The translations under genes were made by a program, and so were the position numbers. From NCBI GenBank assembly GCA_013350335.1, contig CM023536.1:46818314-46882313 (forward strand): a stretch of 64,000 bases of DNA, in the 5' to 3' direction. Of this stretch, positions 10,912 through 23,534 are shown one piece after another. The DNA comes from Chimonanthus salicifolius (lineage: Eukaryota > Streptophyta > Magnoliopsida > Laurales > Calycanthaceae). Position 1 is the stretch's first letter. Each line of letters starts with the position of its first letter. The notes under the pieces were generated by a model. The model made no database searches. It was not told the origin of the DNA and was given only the letters and a program-made list of their open reading frames with translations.

Positions 10912-13900
10912 GAGTCGATTTCATTATTGACTTAAAATCTATATAAAAATATTTTTATTTTTACTGATGATTTTTTGATCCTTAAAAATTAATAAACTTG
11001 TTTTTTATAAAAAATGTATTACTCAGAAAATACCTTTTGAATCACAGAGCATCTGTATGACTGCATGCAAACATGTGCCACGTTGCCTAAGAAACCTTTC
11101 TTATATTTAATTATTTATCTATATTTACATATAATGGATTGTCGGTGGCCGTCAGGGGCTCTTCTAAAGTTCTAAGTTTTGAATTTGACGGAAGTGAATT
11201 AGGTGGAGAAATTTCTAATTTTACTTTTACTTTGTCTCTTTCAAAGTTGGACAGTAATCATAGAACGTGAATGGTCCACCCATTGTTTAGATTTAGCAGG
11301 AAAAAATATATTATATAAACATAATACATAGAATGCATTTTCTGAGACCCTCAGACTATCAGTGTCCCCCTGAAATGGAGTTTGACTTTGACTGCAAGTG
11401 AATGGGTAGGAGAAATTTCTAATGGTGGAGGAATTTTACTTTTAGTTTGCTTCCATTGATGTTTTAGGATCAGATTATAATTATTTGAGAAAATAGATAC
11501 AAAATTCTTCATATTTTTTAAAAATGTTTATGAAAAGGAAAATATCAAGCTTACACTAAAATTAATGATTTAAAAATAGATTTATAAATCTGTTTTAAAG
11601 AGGTTGAGTCAGATAGAATTCAACAAAAATTCAATCGTGGTCAAACTCAATCAAACGTATGACATCAGCATGAGATTATGAGTAATATTAATTAATAATG
11701 AATACGTTAAAGATATAATTGTTCAGCCTAAAATGGATTCATTGATTTTAATGATAACTAAATCATTGTTGTACTGTACTAATCTCTCTATAAACATGAT
11801 CTTATTAGTACATGTTCAAAGCAAATCCCTTGGACATTGAGGAGATAATCATGTCCTCACTTTTGGAGATTGACGATGTCACTTAAACAAGCCAACAAAT
11901 GCTATTCATTGAAGAACCAAAGGCTTGATGAATAATTTGAAGCCTTGCCCTGAAGGCTGGATCCTTGACTTGAAGCCTAGCCATGAAGGCCTTTATTTTT
12001 AAGTCTTAGTTCATAGTTTTTTGGGTGTTAGGACTTTTGATGTACAGTTATTCAAAAGCATGAACACCATGGATCAAACCTACGATTGACCTCTAGGACC
12101 TAATACTCACAATGAGCACATCTTTATTGGTCTCTAAAATTGTTGGCCAAGTCCCATGAATATCTTCTTCGGCTTAGAGAGACTCAATTGGCATCATTGG
12201 GCTTTAAGTGGCTCGTCGGTCGTTACAGGCGATAACACATGCGTCGATTGATAATTGTTTAAAATTGCATTATTATCTTTATTTTGATACTTATTATTGC
12301 ATCTATTTGCATTATTTTCAGATTTTTTACATAAATATGTGTGTTCTATTTAAACTGACTAATGAAGCATATTTTCATTTGTAAGGAACTTGACCAGACT
12401 AGCCAATCAGTAGTGATCAAGCCTCTAAGAGAATTCAATGGTCAGGATGAGTGGAGGAAGAATTTAGAAGAATTTAGCAAGTTAATTTCATTTGGAATCC
12501 TAAATTTGAGAAGATAATCATAAAATTGAATTTGGAAATACTTTAGAAGGAAGGTTTTGATACAGTCTTAGTATTTTGACTATAACTTTCCACTTCGATA
12601 TTCGATTAACTTGATTCTTTTTGCGTTGAGAAGCAAACTTCAAAATATACAACTTTATATTATAACATTTTCGTGATTCGACCATTTACTAGGTCAAAAT
12701 AGAGCTGCAAGTGGACCCAAATTTCAAATCTGAGAATTAAATATTATCCGTTTGTTAAAAGTTGATTTCCGATGCTTTAGTCTTTATCATATCATCGTTT
12801 TTTTCTTAAATTTACATTTTTTGTCGTGTTCTATAAATTTTTTCAACCAACCAGTTTAAGAGATCTTTTTCCTTTTATTATTTTACTTGTGTGTTTGGTA
12901 CCAATCCTTATGCTTCGACATTCAGATTCCCAAGATTTTATTACTTAGAGAAAAATTGCACTTGTGTTTGCAATCTTAAAGTTGTAGCATCGACTCACTA
13001 TATGCTGAAAACAATATGTCTATGGACTTATGAGGTGCTACATACGTCGACCTACGTATCGACCTACGTATCGGCCAATCTGTCTGCCAAATTAATTGAA
13101 GTCTCTATTTTGATAAGAAGTTACAGACAATGATATGCTCGTCGACTTACCTCTCGGGCATAATTCAAATTGCCCTTATACAACCGGTGCATCAGTTGAC
13201 GTATTCTTCGATTATTAGTGGCAACGAATTTTTTCCTACGCATTTAATACGTTCGAACGGCTCTCTTCTGAGCAGTAATTGCCTCCAACAGGCCCTAAAT
13301 TGAATTCCCATAAATACAAAGATTTTAATAGAGTTAAGTCAACTCTTGCAATCTCGAGAAATTACTCCAACCTATTGAGATCAAGAATTCACTGAATCTA
13401 GAGCTCCACTACCTGGTCACTCCAATCATACTTTGAGCCTGAGTGTTCTACCATTGTGTAATTCTGAGAGAGAGAGAGAGATACTTGTACTGTCACTGCC
13501 ATTACTGTATTTTTCACTGAAAGATCATCTGTTATGGGTACGGAACCCAGTGAACGAAAGACGGAGTCTGTTGTACTGAGCTGAATGCGAGAGCAGGGAG
13601 CTCAAATATTTGTACGTGGTTTTTCTCCGCCAGTTGAAAGGATAAAAAAGATAGTGGATATGAATCCTCAAGCTGGGAGCTTGGGGTGAGGACGTAGGTA
13701 AGAAGCTAACCTAGTTAATATCGCTGTGTCATCTTATCTTCTCTGTTTGCATTGCTTTTACTGCTGTATCTTCGTCTATCTCTTCATCTTGATTCTCTCA
13801 TTTGTGTAATTTGATTAAAGGCTTAAAAACTTACATTGATCCCAATTCATTCCCGCTCTTTGAGTCGATATCTAGACAACAATAATACCTATAAAAAGTA

Positions 13901-16900
13901 CTATAAAATGAAATGTCAAATATAAAACACATAAAATATAAAAATGTTAATCATCACATTTTCATAAAAAATTGTCTAAGTTACTTTAATTACAATTACA
14001 AATAATAAATTAGACAAAAAATCTAACATAATAAGTTCCAAATCTTTTGAGGGTTTTTAAGTGTTAACCACTACGAACTTTTTTTCAAAACACAAGTTAT
14101 GGTAGGTTTTTAAGAGTTTAAATTTTGAAAAAAAGTTTTAAAGACAATCGGACCACATCTCAGTATAAGATCAAAGTCTAACTGAGGTTGAACCAACAAG
14201 AAAGGTAGAGCTTTAAAATGTTGTTTCAAATTGTACCTTTAATGCCCTCTGCTGAGGTAACAAGTAATTTTATTGGTATTTTAATTAAGTCTTCAAAGTC
14301 CAATCAATTGTGACTTGTCATGTAAGCAAAAGAATATAAGAACGATAAAATTTTATATTATATTTATAGTTTCCTTTTACAAGAAATTTCAACACAACTG
14401 GTTAAAGCTCATTGTTATATCTTGCAAGTTATGAGTTCAACTGGTTAAAACATGCAATTATAAGACTTTATTTGAAATAAAAAATCTATTTGAAAGTGAT
14501 GTATCCATTTTTAGTTATGCACAAGTAATCTTAAAATTAAAGAATTATAATAATATTTTTTTATTATTAGTAACTTCATCAATCATAATCCCTTTTAATT
14601 AGACATCTAATAAAGTTATTACGATGCAATGCAATTGTGGTTTACCCACACAATGTGTCAATATTTAAGCCATATACTTAGTTCTCATCGTCGCCATTAA
14701 ATTATACTAAGCACCTTCCACATGCTTCATAAATCATAATATTGTTATTAACACAAAGATGTATCAGTGATAATTGTCACACCATTGCTATCATCTTCAT
14801 AATTTTTTTTTTCAATTTATCTAAAATCAACATATATATTAGTATATTATTATTTTTTAAATTCTATTAAATGGAGGCATACTCCTCAAGAATAATTAAA
14901 ACACCTTCTCAAGTTTTCCTTTTTAAATTTCTAGAAGAGATTTTTTTTATTTTCATGGGGATTTTCTTTTATCACATTAAGATGGAGTTTTCTTATATGA
15001 TTGAAGTTTAAGTTTATTTTTTTTTTTAAATTGCACATGTGAGCTGCTTTTTTTCTTCTTCTATACTCTTATAGAAACATTTATTTTATTTTCTTTAATT
15101 TCAAAACTATCTAAAGGAAAATGCATCAACATAGAACCTAACTCTATATAAATGAATTGGTTGATGTTTGTTTAGAAATAAGACATTTTTTTATTAATTT
15201 CTCTTTAAATAAATTTTGCTTGAAAATAAAGCTACCATTAATTTTTTTTAAGAGCCTTGGTTGTTGAAATAGAACATAACCTAGAACATTTAAGTGGGGT
15301 CCAACTTTTTAATAAAAGAACCACCATGGGTCCCACAGGAAAATATATGTATTCAAACCTTTGCTGCCAACATTTCATAAAACAATCACCCATCACTGAC
15401 TAACTATGATCTTCTCTAAAAAAAAAAAAAAAAAAGCTTATAAAGTTGGAATTCTAGATATCTGACTGATAATTTTAGTATAATTTCATCTGTTTCTGCT
15501 AATTTTTAATCTAATCTATGGTTAAATTGTGTTTTATCCTTTAACACTGTTTAGACCTGTACATAATTTTTTTTTCAAAAAGGAAAAGAAAAAGAAAAAT
15601 TGTATAAACCATTGACCCAATAGCATTTGTAGCTATATTTCTACCATTGTAGTATTTTTAAAGCTTAGAAGTTTTTAGACTTTCTCATGAACTCCGAAAT
15701 TGTGAAATATTCTCTCCCTAATCAGGCTCATCTGTCATTATTTGATTTGTTGCTACATTATTTATAATAATTCCTCGCCATTGTCTATAATAATGGTGAT
15801 GGAAAATAGTAGCTTTAATGATTTTATAGTTAATTTATTTGGTTATTATTTGGAGTAGTAGTTTTAAACTGAAAGAGATTGGAGTGATGGTTAAGAACTC
15901 GTTTCAATAAGAATTCCCACTTTCATAATTATTTTTTAATTATCTTTATTTTAATAAATAATATATTATTTAACAGATTAACTATTTGATTTGAATTTCG
16001 ATTATGGGTATCCTATCTTCAAGCTTGATCAACAACCGCACATTTTAAAATCTAAATTAAATTCAAATGGCAGAACCGTGTCAGAATTTAAAATGGATAT
16101 TAAAAAAATATTAAACAGATTAATGAGAATTAAATAAAATCAAGTAAAGATAAGTTCATATTCATATTCAAGTCTAGCTGATAAAAGCTGTGTCATAATT
16201 CATTTATTTTGAAATGTTACGGGTTCCTCAAGAAAGATAATTTCGTCATTATATCTCTGTAGACAACCTACTCCCAATCGTACACGTGGCATATTAAAGC
16301 GAATGTATTGATGGTTTACGAATCAAAAAACAATAAAGACGTGGCCCACATAACTAAGATCTACCGATCTCAACCATTCATTTGTTATTATTTTGTCATG
16401 ATGAAGCTTGGACAAAAAGCAAAGCAAACTTTGTGATTGGATTCATATCTTTTCTATCCATGAAATCCAACCTAATGTTTAAAATATTTAAAAATATATA
16501 AAATAAAAAGCTAAATTAGCATCATATTACCTGCTGTAGTCTATGCCACGTGGAGCTTACTTCTGCTCTATAACGATAAAGTCATCAAAAGTCAAAATAT
16601 GAAATAGATTCATCAAAATTCTCTAAAATTTTAAATTTTATAATAATTAATTCAATCAATTTAATTTTTCTATACTGATATTTGAACGTAAATCTCTCTC
16701 TGAGAAAGGAACATCTCCAATCATAATATATGAAGTAATACCTTACATCAACATGCAAAGAAAAACAATGGAAATCAACGACGCCACCCGTTGAACTGTA
16801 TTTTTACTATCCTGGATGCTGTCTCGTCATAAATTGAAAGTTATGTTATTTTATTTTTATTTTAAATTAATTTTGTAATTAATAACAATAAAGTATTTTT

Positions 16901-16914
16901 TAATTTAACAGAAG
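10912..16914. other. Intergenic DNA with weak retrotransposon-like traces
   Basis: No gene is supported. About 13550-13860 contains a phrase common in plant LTRs (TACGTGG, then GAGGACGTAGGTAAG, then T-rich DNA) and may be an LTR remnant, but I could not find its ends. The rest (about 14000-16900) is AT-rich with poly(A)/poly(T) tracts and no recognisable element. Confidence 0.35.
16283..16553. promoter_or_regulatory. Cluster of ACGTGG (G-box/ABRE-like) motifs
   Basis: CACGTGGC at 16283, GACGTGGCCC at 16338 and GCCACGTGG at 16545 lie within 270 bp. Such ACGT cores bind bZIP/bHLH factors in plants. The nearest gene start is more than 2 kb away (18.9 kb), so a regulatory role is speculative. 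Confidence 0.25.
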
Positions 16915-16922
16915 ACAATACT

Positions 16923-17280
16923 TTGGGGTGAAACTCGGGTTGGGTTTTGACCCAACCTGAGAAATCATCCGGGTCGGGTCATACTAGTCGGGACAGTGGG
17001 TTGGGTCGAGTTGAGAAGACAAAAACTCACATAGAATTCGGGTCGGATCGGGTTAAAATTTTTTAATTTAACCCAACCCAACATGACCCAACCCGGCTAA
17101 AATTAGATTAAAATGAGTTCAGAATGCGGATCGAGTCAGAATTCGAGTTGAGTCAGGTTAGAATTCGGGTCGAATTGAGTCGAGAATTTCGAGTCAAAAG
17201 CTCGAAACAATATTGATTCAGGTTGAGTTGAATTTTAAGAAACCCGATCCCGATCCGATCCAACCCGAATTTCAGCCCTA
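16923..17280. mobile_element. hAT-type MITE, GGGTCGGGTT family (358 bp)
   Basis: Terminal inverted repeats TTGGGGTGAAACTCGGGTTGG at the left and the complement of TTAGGGCTGAAATTCGGGTTGG at the right bound the element. Flanking 8-mers ACAATACT (16915-16922) and ACAGTACT (17281-17288) differ at one base, as expected for an old hAT target duplication. The interior is almost entirely GGGTCGGGTT/AACCCGACCC variants without an ORF. Its length and ends match 25304-25662. Confidence 0.8.
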
Positions 17281-18239
17281 ACAGTACTTGATTTAATAAA
17301 AATACTGCTTCCCAAATCAACTCTCATTTGCCATTCCCCTTTTAAAAGACTCTGTCTCTAGAATTGGAAACAACTTTGGCAGCAGTTTATTCAAATGAAT
17401 GCTTGTTGAGCAGAATAGAATTGATGAGTAAAATCACTCTAAACAATATATTTTGTTAAGAACAAAATTTGTGATTTGGCCATGTTGATTGATTTACTGA
17501 TGAGGCCAAAGGACTCAGTTAAAAATACTGAGTTTAAATGTAAATCTATAATCTATTGGGAGGATTGTATATGTTCAACTGATTAGCCAAGTTAAAAAAT
17601 ATTCCCTAATTTATATGACTGAGACGTCTGAATACCTTGATAAAAAAAATGTAAATCAATATTTGCTGTTGAAAATTCTCATTCAATTAGTTTTAAATTT
17701 AAAATTAGAAGGACGTTAATATAAAATATGAACCACCTAACTGAAATTTGCTCAGATTAAAGCAAATATATATAGACACTAATCACACTATATAGTGTTA
17801 GTGACATTATACATATGTTAGAATATTAACATGATTAAAAGAAATTATAATTTTGATACTTCTCATGGTATTATACTGTATTTTTTAAAATTTCAAATAA
17901 ATAAAGGGAATGTCTAATTCTATTTAAAAATAATGAATATTAACCACTCCTAAAAAGGATATTTCATGAAATAAGGTCTGATTGACTAATTCCTTGGTCA
18001 AATTTGCTTGCTCCATGGGCTTTACATTGGAATTTAGATTTAGATTTAATAAATTTATTAGATGAAGAAACGTGGCTTGCGAACTTAAAGTTCTTTAGAA
18101 AGACAGATAAAATCATATACTAATTTCATGCAAAATCAATCAAATTCCATTTCACTCTAAAAGTCCTCCTTCATGATAAGATTACTTGTCGTATATGAAT
18201 AAGAGAACTTGTTCATGTCTCAAGGACCATTTGAATACA

Positions 18240-18560
18240 GGTCTAATCCAGGGGTAATAATCTCAGCTAGTCCGAGATATTGGCTATCTCTGTCTCTCTT
18301 TTAAAAATATCAGTATTTTTTTATTTTTTCTAAATTAAAAAACAAAAAAAATAGAAAAAATGTTCATTTTGGAAAAAATAGTTGATCGAAAATATTGGTC
18401 AAAAATTGGGCCGATATTTGGGCAATATCAAGTGAGGATATCACACAAGTTTACAAACAATTTTTTTTTTAAAAAAAAATCTCAATATTTAATGATATCA
18501 GCCATATAAGTCATCAATATATCTTTCATATCAGTCCATATTATTATCTATAAAGTAATT
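18240..18560. repeat. CGATAT/ATCGGCC-type dispersed repeat
   Basis: Shares poly(T), TATCAGTATTTTTTTATTTTTT and GGGCCGATATTTGGG-like blocks with 60290-60675. Non-coding. Confidence 0.45.
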
Positions 18561-18856
18561 ATAGAAAAATGTAAAAGATGTTTGAAATCTTAATTCTTAT
18601 TATCGTCCTCGAATATTATTACAACATTACCAGATCAGTATTCAGATCTCCGCAGACTACCAACCCCGCCTGCCTCTCTCCTTCATTTCTCTCTATTTCT
18701 GAAGCCAAGCTTCTGTTTTTTAACGAAAAATAGAAGACAGAAATTTATCATCGTGTCATCTCTCTATCCACAGTTCTCTCAGTTTCTCCTTCTTTTTCAA
18801 GTCAACGCCTTCGAAACCCATTCCTTCCTACCTCCTTTCAATACCTCTCTCTGTAG

Positions 18857-18869
18857 TTCGAGAAAATTC
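18857..18869 (+). promoter_or_regulatory. Perfect heat-shock element (TTCnnGAAnnTTC)
   Basis: TTCGAGAAAATTC is an exact trimeric heat-shock element. It sits 14 bp upstream of a TATA box and about 670 bp before the start codon of the heat-shock factor gene. The position suggests auto- or cross-regulation by HSF proteins; this is inference from motif and place. Confidence 0.7.
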
Positions 18870-18883
18870 CACTAGCCAAACAC

Positions 18884-18890
18884 TATAAAA
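18884..18890 (+). promoter_or_regulatory. TATA box of the HSF gene
   Basis: TATAAAA, preceded by a heat-shock element and followed by pyrimidine-rich leader sequence, the usual make-up of a plant core promoter. Transcription would start near 18915. Confidence 0.6.
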
Positions 18891-18914
18891 CCCTGAAACA
18901 TCTCTTCCAGAAGA

Positions 18915-19534
18915 AGAGGGAGGGAGAGTGTCTCATCAGATTCCAACGGAGGGCCCTTCTCTTCTTCTAGAACAACAACTACAATGTTCAGCTGGTTCTT
19001 CTTTACATCACCCCATTGAAAAGGAATCCAAAAATCCAAACGAAAGGAACCCTTTTCAATCACTTCCATTTTCCTCTGCAGCCTTCTTCTAGACAAATTC
19101 TTCGAGGTAAGTGAGAAAAAAAGAGAAGAAAGAACTTGTTCTGGATTTCTTTTCGCTTTACATTCAGCTTCTGCCATGTGGGCTTCTGGGTTCTTTTTCC
19201 TTTCCTTTTTTTTATGTTCAATTGATTGATTTTAATTTCGTATGGTGGAGGTTGCAGGGTTTTAGGGTCTGACTTTTGAATTTGCTTCATTTTGGATTGC
19301 AATTTTAGGTGGGTTTTATCTTCTTGGTGAAAAACAAGCACACGAAATTTTCATCTAGGGTCAAGATCCGGTCTTCAAAACAGAGATTTTGGTCTTTGTG
19401 AAGGGTTCATTCAATTGGATTCAAGGAAGCCGTCAAGGTTTTGTTGATTGGGGATGGCTGGATTATATTAGTTTTTGTGTTAAAGGAGGTGAGAATTTTG
19501 AAGTTTATGAGTTGGGTGTTCTCTGCTTTCAAGG
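18915..19534 (+). promoter_or_regulatory. HSF gene 5' leader with three uORFs and a probable leader intron
   Basis: The leader is about 620 nt. uORF1 is 18984-19019 (11 residues, A at -3). A consensus donor (GAG then GTAAGT, 19107) and acceptor (TTGCAG, 19257) suggest a 151-nt leader intron, which would remove several further ATGs. uORF2 is 19456-19473 (5 residues, strong context). uORF3 starts at 19507 and runs to 19593, overlapping the main start in another frame, but its context is weak. The main ATG at 19535 has a strong context (A at -3, G at +4). These uORFs could hold down basal translation. Confidence 0.55.
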
Positions 19535-22500
19535 ATGGATGGATCACAGGGCAGTTCCCATGCCCCTCCGCCGTTCCTGACAAAGACATATGAAATGGTG
19601 GATGATCCATCCACCAATTCCGTTGTATCATGGAGCCCGGGGGATAACAGCTTTATCGTGTGGAATCCACTGGAATTCGCAAGAGATTTGCTGCCTAAGT
19701 ACTTCAAGCACAACAACTTCTCAAGCTTCATCCGGCAGCTCAATACGTATGTAAGTGGGAGAATCAAATGCTGCTCAATGGCTTTAATTGACATCATTTC
19801 AAGCCTGCTTTGTAGCACCAAATCCTTAGGTTCTTTTTGGTGGCCTCAAATTCTTAGGTGGAATTTATGATATTCTCAAAGAATTCCATCTTTATGGTAA
19901 CCAGAATTTTAGACTAGGAGCTTTGATATCCGGCTAAGTTCCAATTTCGGGAATTTGTAAATTCCATCTGGAAGTGTTATTTTGGAATTTCAAAGCTTTA
20001 ATAATCTTGAGCTATGGACTTCTTAGCTTCCAGTTGATAATTCTGAGCCTACTAAACACTGAAAGCGCTATTTCAGGGATTCTCCAAATTCTGGAATCAT
20101 TAGAATTTGTTAATTCCAGAATCTGGCGCATTATAAATTCTGCTGGAATTTCTACCAACTGAAATTCTTATCTGGAATCAAATTTTGTGGAATTTACAAA
20201 ATTCTCTTAAGAATTCCATGTTTGGCTAAACTGGAATTCTGGAGAGGGATTATGGAATCCTCTACATTTCCAATCTGAGATAATTATGAATTCCCATTTG
20301 AAGGTGTTACTTTGGAATTTCAGAGCTTCAGTCACTTAGATTATGGAATTTGTAGATACCAACCAGTAATTCCAAGCTCATCAGCATGAAAGGCTATTGT
20401 AGGGATCCCCCAAATTCTAGAAATAGCAACATTTGTAATTCTGGAAACTGGGTAATCATAAATTCTGCTGGAGTTTCTACCACACAGGCCCTTAGAGGAA
20501 TTGGAATTCTCTGGACCAATATGAATTTTCATCACAACTTATACTTATAAAAATTCAGAGAATTCTATAGAATTCCAATTCCACTAAGGATTTCTTTACT
20601 GTCAAACAGGGCCTTAGACTATTGGTTCTTAGTTCCCTGTCTACACATGCTTTTAGATGAACCAATTTATCAAGTGATTTAAATATTCAAGCAGAATGGA
20701 TGGTTATCTATTCTGTGACAGGTTTTGGGGGATGTGGGAATTGAAGATTGCATAAATGTAATGCTGTCTTTTTCTCTCCTTTCTTCCCCTATGTCTTATT
20801 ATTATCCACCTGATGCTCCACTCCTCCAAAATGGTATCTTGTTCCACCAAATATTTGAAATTTTGAACTGTTTGTAATCTAGCATAGCCAATTGCACCTT
20901 AACTGTTTAAGGTGAGATTCAGCTTTGATCAGTTACGCATATTCTAGCTTGTATTATTTGTTCGAAAGAAAATTTCAAATACAGAGACCATTAAAAAAAA
21001 AAAAATCAAACACAGATAATGCTGCATATGGAAAGCTCTTTTGATTGAAGAATCCATCTCTTTTCTTTATTTTAGCATCTTTCTTTCTTCAGTAAAGTAA
21101 GAACTTTTATGACCAATGATGTCTAATATACACAATCCAATTTTGAAATCTGGGTTTTTTAAGTTTTTTGAGTTTCACATTGCACACTTGTCAGGTTTGA
21201 CAATCTACAGACAAGTGCATGGCATTTCTTGGTTTTGTTTATTTTGTGTTCTGTTGCAGATAAAGTATATAAACTATCATTTACCTTTTATTTTGAGAAG
21301 TATAACTCAAAATTCATGAAACCTATTATTTTCCCATTATAACATGCGTTAGGCTCTACAATCTGTGCCACAGTTCTTAATTTTAGTTATTGTAATTTTT
21401 CTAAAGTACATGTGAATTTGATTTTCCTTTCATTTGAAAAGCATGATATGATGTGTATGACATGTTATGCTAACCTTGTATAACTCAAAACATAGAAATA
21501 GTTGCTAACTTAGAATTTTACTTTTAAGTGTAATGCTTAATCAGATATGCTGATTTTTGGGGTTCGAGGTTCACTTAGTCTGATCATCTTATACTCTTTA
21601 TGTGCACTTGATTCACATGCCTGTATAATATGGTTGCTCTTGATTGCAGAATCTGTTTATTCACTTATACTAAAACCTGTGGCTTCAAATATTTATCCTT
21701 TCTAACCAGGGCTTTAGAAAAATAGATCCTGATCAGTGGGAATTTGCGAATGAAGAATTTATAAGAGGTCAGAAACACCTCCTGAAAAACATCTACAGAC
21801 GCAAACCAATACACAGCCATTCCCATCAGCATAACCAAGCACATGCAGCACTATCTGAAGAAGAGAAGCAGGAACTTGAGGATGAAATTGAGAGATTGAA
21901 ACATCAGAAGAGAGTGCTTCTTGTGGAACTACAGAAGTACATGGAACAGCGCCGAGGAATGGATCAGCAAATTCTCTCTTTGGAGGACCGGTTGCATCAC
22001 ATGGAACACCGCCAGCGTCAAATGATGGCTTTCTTGAAGCAAATTGTGGAGAAGCCTGGGTTTCTCTCTAACCTTATGCTGCAGTCAGAAAACTATAGTA
22101 AAAAAAGAAGGTTGCCGAAGCCTGATTATTTCTATCATGAAGCTGATGAAGATGATAACCGACTTATGGATTTCCGGACAATATCAAGAGACAAATCAGA
22201 TACTACATTTGTGCAGGTAATTAACATGGATCCATTTGAGAAGATGGAATCTTCCATAAATTCCTGGGAGAATTTCTTCCGTGGGGTTGGTCATGCTTCC
22301 GGTGAAGAGATGTATGGTGGTGATGTGCTGTGGCAGCAATCAGCAGTTGTACTTACTTACATGGATGCATCATCAGGTGACCCAGACATAAACTTGCAAC
22401 CACCATCACCTAAATTGCTTCCATCTTCTCCTCACTCTGGAGATATCCATTCCTCTCCTGAGTTGACTGAATCTACCAGTTATGTAGAGAGCCCATCTAT

Positions 22501-22834
22501 TTCTCCCATTCAAGCTCATGTGGATGTCTGTCCTAAAACCTCTGGGATAGATGTGAATTCCAAGCCCACTTCTACGGAGGTTCAGTCATCAAAGGAACAA
22601 GTCAATGCAGCTTCTGCTGTTCCAACAGGGGTGAATGATATGTTCTGGGAACAATTCCTAACAGAGAGTCCTGGTTCGTTGGATCCTCAGGAGGTCCAGT
22701 CAGAAAGACGAGACACAGATGACAAAAGGAGTGAAATCAGGGCAGTTGATCATGGTAGTTTATGGTGTAACAGGAAGAATTTAGATCACCTTACAGAACA
22801 AATGGGGCAGCTAACTTCAGCAGAAAGAACCTAA
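19535..22834 (+). CDS. HSFA4: Class A4 heat-shock transcription factor
   Basis: Nuclear transcription factor that binds heat-shock elements as a trimer. Two exons: 19535-19750 and 21710-22834, joined phase 0 (TAT then GTAAGT; CCAG then GGC), giving 446 residues. The DNA-binding domain is residues 14-105 ([11 protein letters not shown], then [18 protein letters not shown]), and the intron falls after LNTY, the conserved position in plant HSFs. Residues about 120-185 form the HR-A/B coiled coil of class A. KKRR at 203-206 is a nuclear localisation signal. Two aromatic/acidic AHA-type activator motifs follow (INSWENFF, about 255-262; [10 protein letters not shown], 382-391), and a Leu-rich export signal ([11 protein letters not shown]) ends the protein. 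AHA spacing and the C-terminus point to A4 rather than A1/A2; A5 is the alternative. Factors of this subclass act in oxidative, salt and metal stress. The gene looks intact. Confidence 0.95.
19829..20613. mobile_element. Possible PIF/Harbinger (Tourist-like) element in the HSF intron
   Basis: The segment is flanked by TTA on both sides (19826-19828, 20614-20616). Imperfect inverted ends GGTTCTTTTTGG and GGCCCTGTTTGA agree at about 9 of 15 bases; the second is typical of Tourist-like MITEs. Inside, about 19960-20160 and 20290-20490 are diverged direct copies of one unit rich in GGAATTC/GAATTCC. Non-coding. The weak inverted ends leave doubt. Confidence 0.45.
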
Positions 22835-23260
22835 TGTTGTGTACTTTAGATATCAACTTCTGAGATGGATTTTTTGGCCTTATAGATTCAAGTTAGTGGA
22901 GAGGTATGGTTGGTTGGATCTTGTAATATATATGTTCTTTGTTTTGAGTTTTCTTTCCTCCTTTTCCATTATCATTTTCTGAGCATCTGCTGTAAATGGA
23001 ACCTCTTGCGATACAGAAAATAGTACTTTTCCTTGTTCCTCAGTATTTTGGCTTTGTGGTCGTATTTTGGCCTAGGTTTGTCTCTTAGTACTCTTTTAAA
23101 TATTGCAACTCGCCCTTGATGCCTAACCTGATTTTAGTTCATTGCTATGCTTTTTCCTTTCATTGCTGTTTTCGAGCTACTCATTTATCTATGCTGTATT
23201 GTTAATGATTGAATTTAATATGAAGAATGAATCAAGCCCACTAGGAAATGACAAAGCTGT
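22835..23260 (+). other. 3' UTR and downstream flank of the HSF gene
   Basis: T-rich sequence after the TAA stop, as expected for a plant 3' UTR. AATTTAATATGAAGAATGAA near 23213 may hold the poly(A) signal. I cannot fix the cleavage site. Confidence 0.4.
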
Positions 23261-23337
23261 TTTAGCATACTAACATGACAACAATTCATGACTGCACCAT
23301 GCACTGCAGGAAGAAGAACAAGGATTGTGGGCGACAA

Positions 23338-23534
23338 CCCTCTGATCTATGAATTGTAGATTATACTCGATTTCCATACGAAAAGAGGCACTTATCAAAG
23401 ATTGTGTTGATAATTTAGGTGGGACGATATTTGGGACCCTCTGATCTATGAATTGTAGATTATACTCCATTTCCATGCGAAAGAGACACTTGTCAAAGAT
23501 TGTGTTGATAACTTAGGTGGGACGATGTTTGGGA
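23338..23534. repeat. Two-copy tandem repeat, 99-bp unit
   Basis: 23338-23436 and 23437-23534 are direct copies, each starting CCCTCTGATCTATGAATTG and ending GATRTTTGGGA, with under 10% difference. The second copy has single-base changes and a 1-bp deletion. No gene function is visible. Confidence 0.9.
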
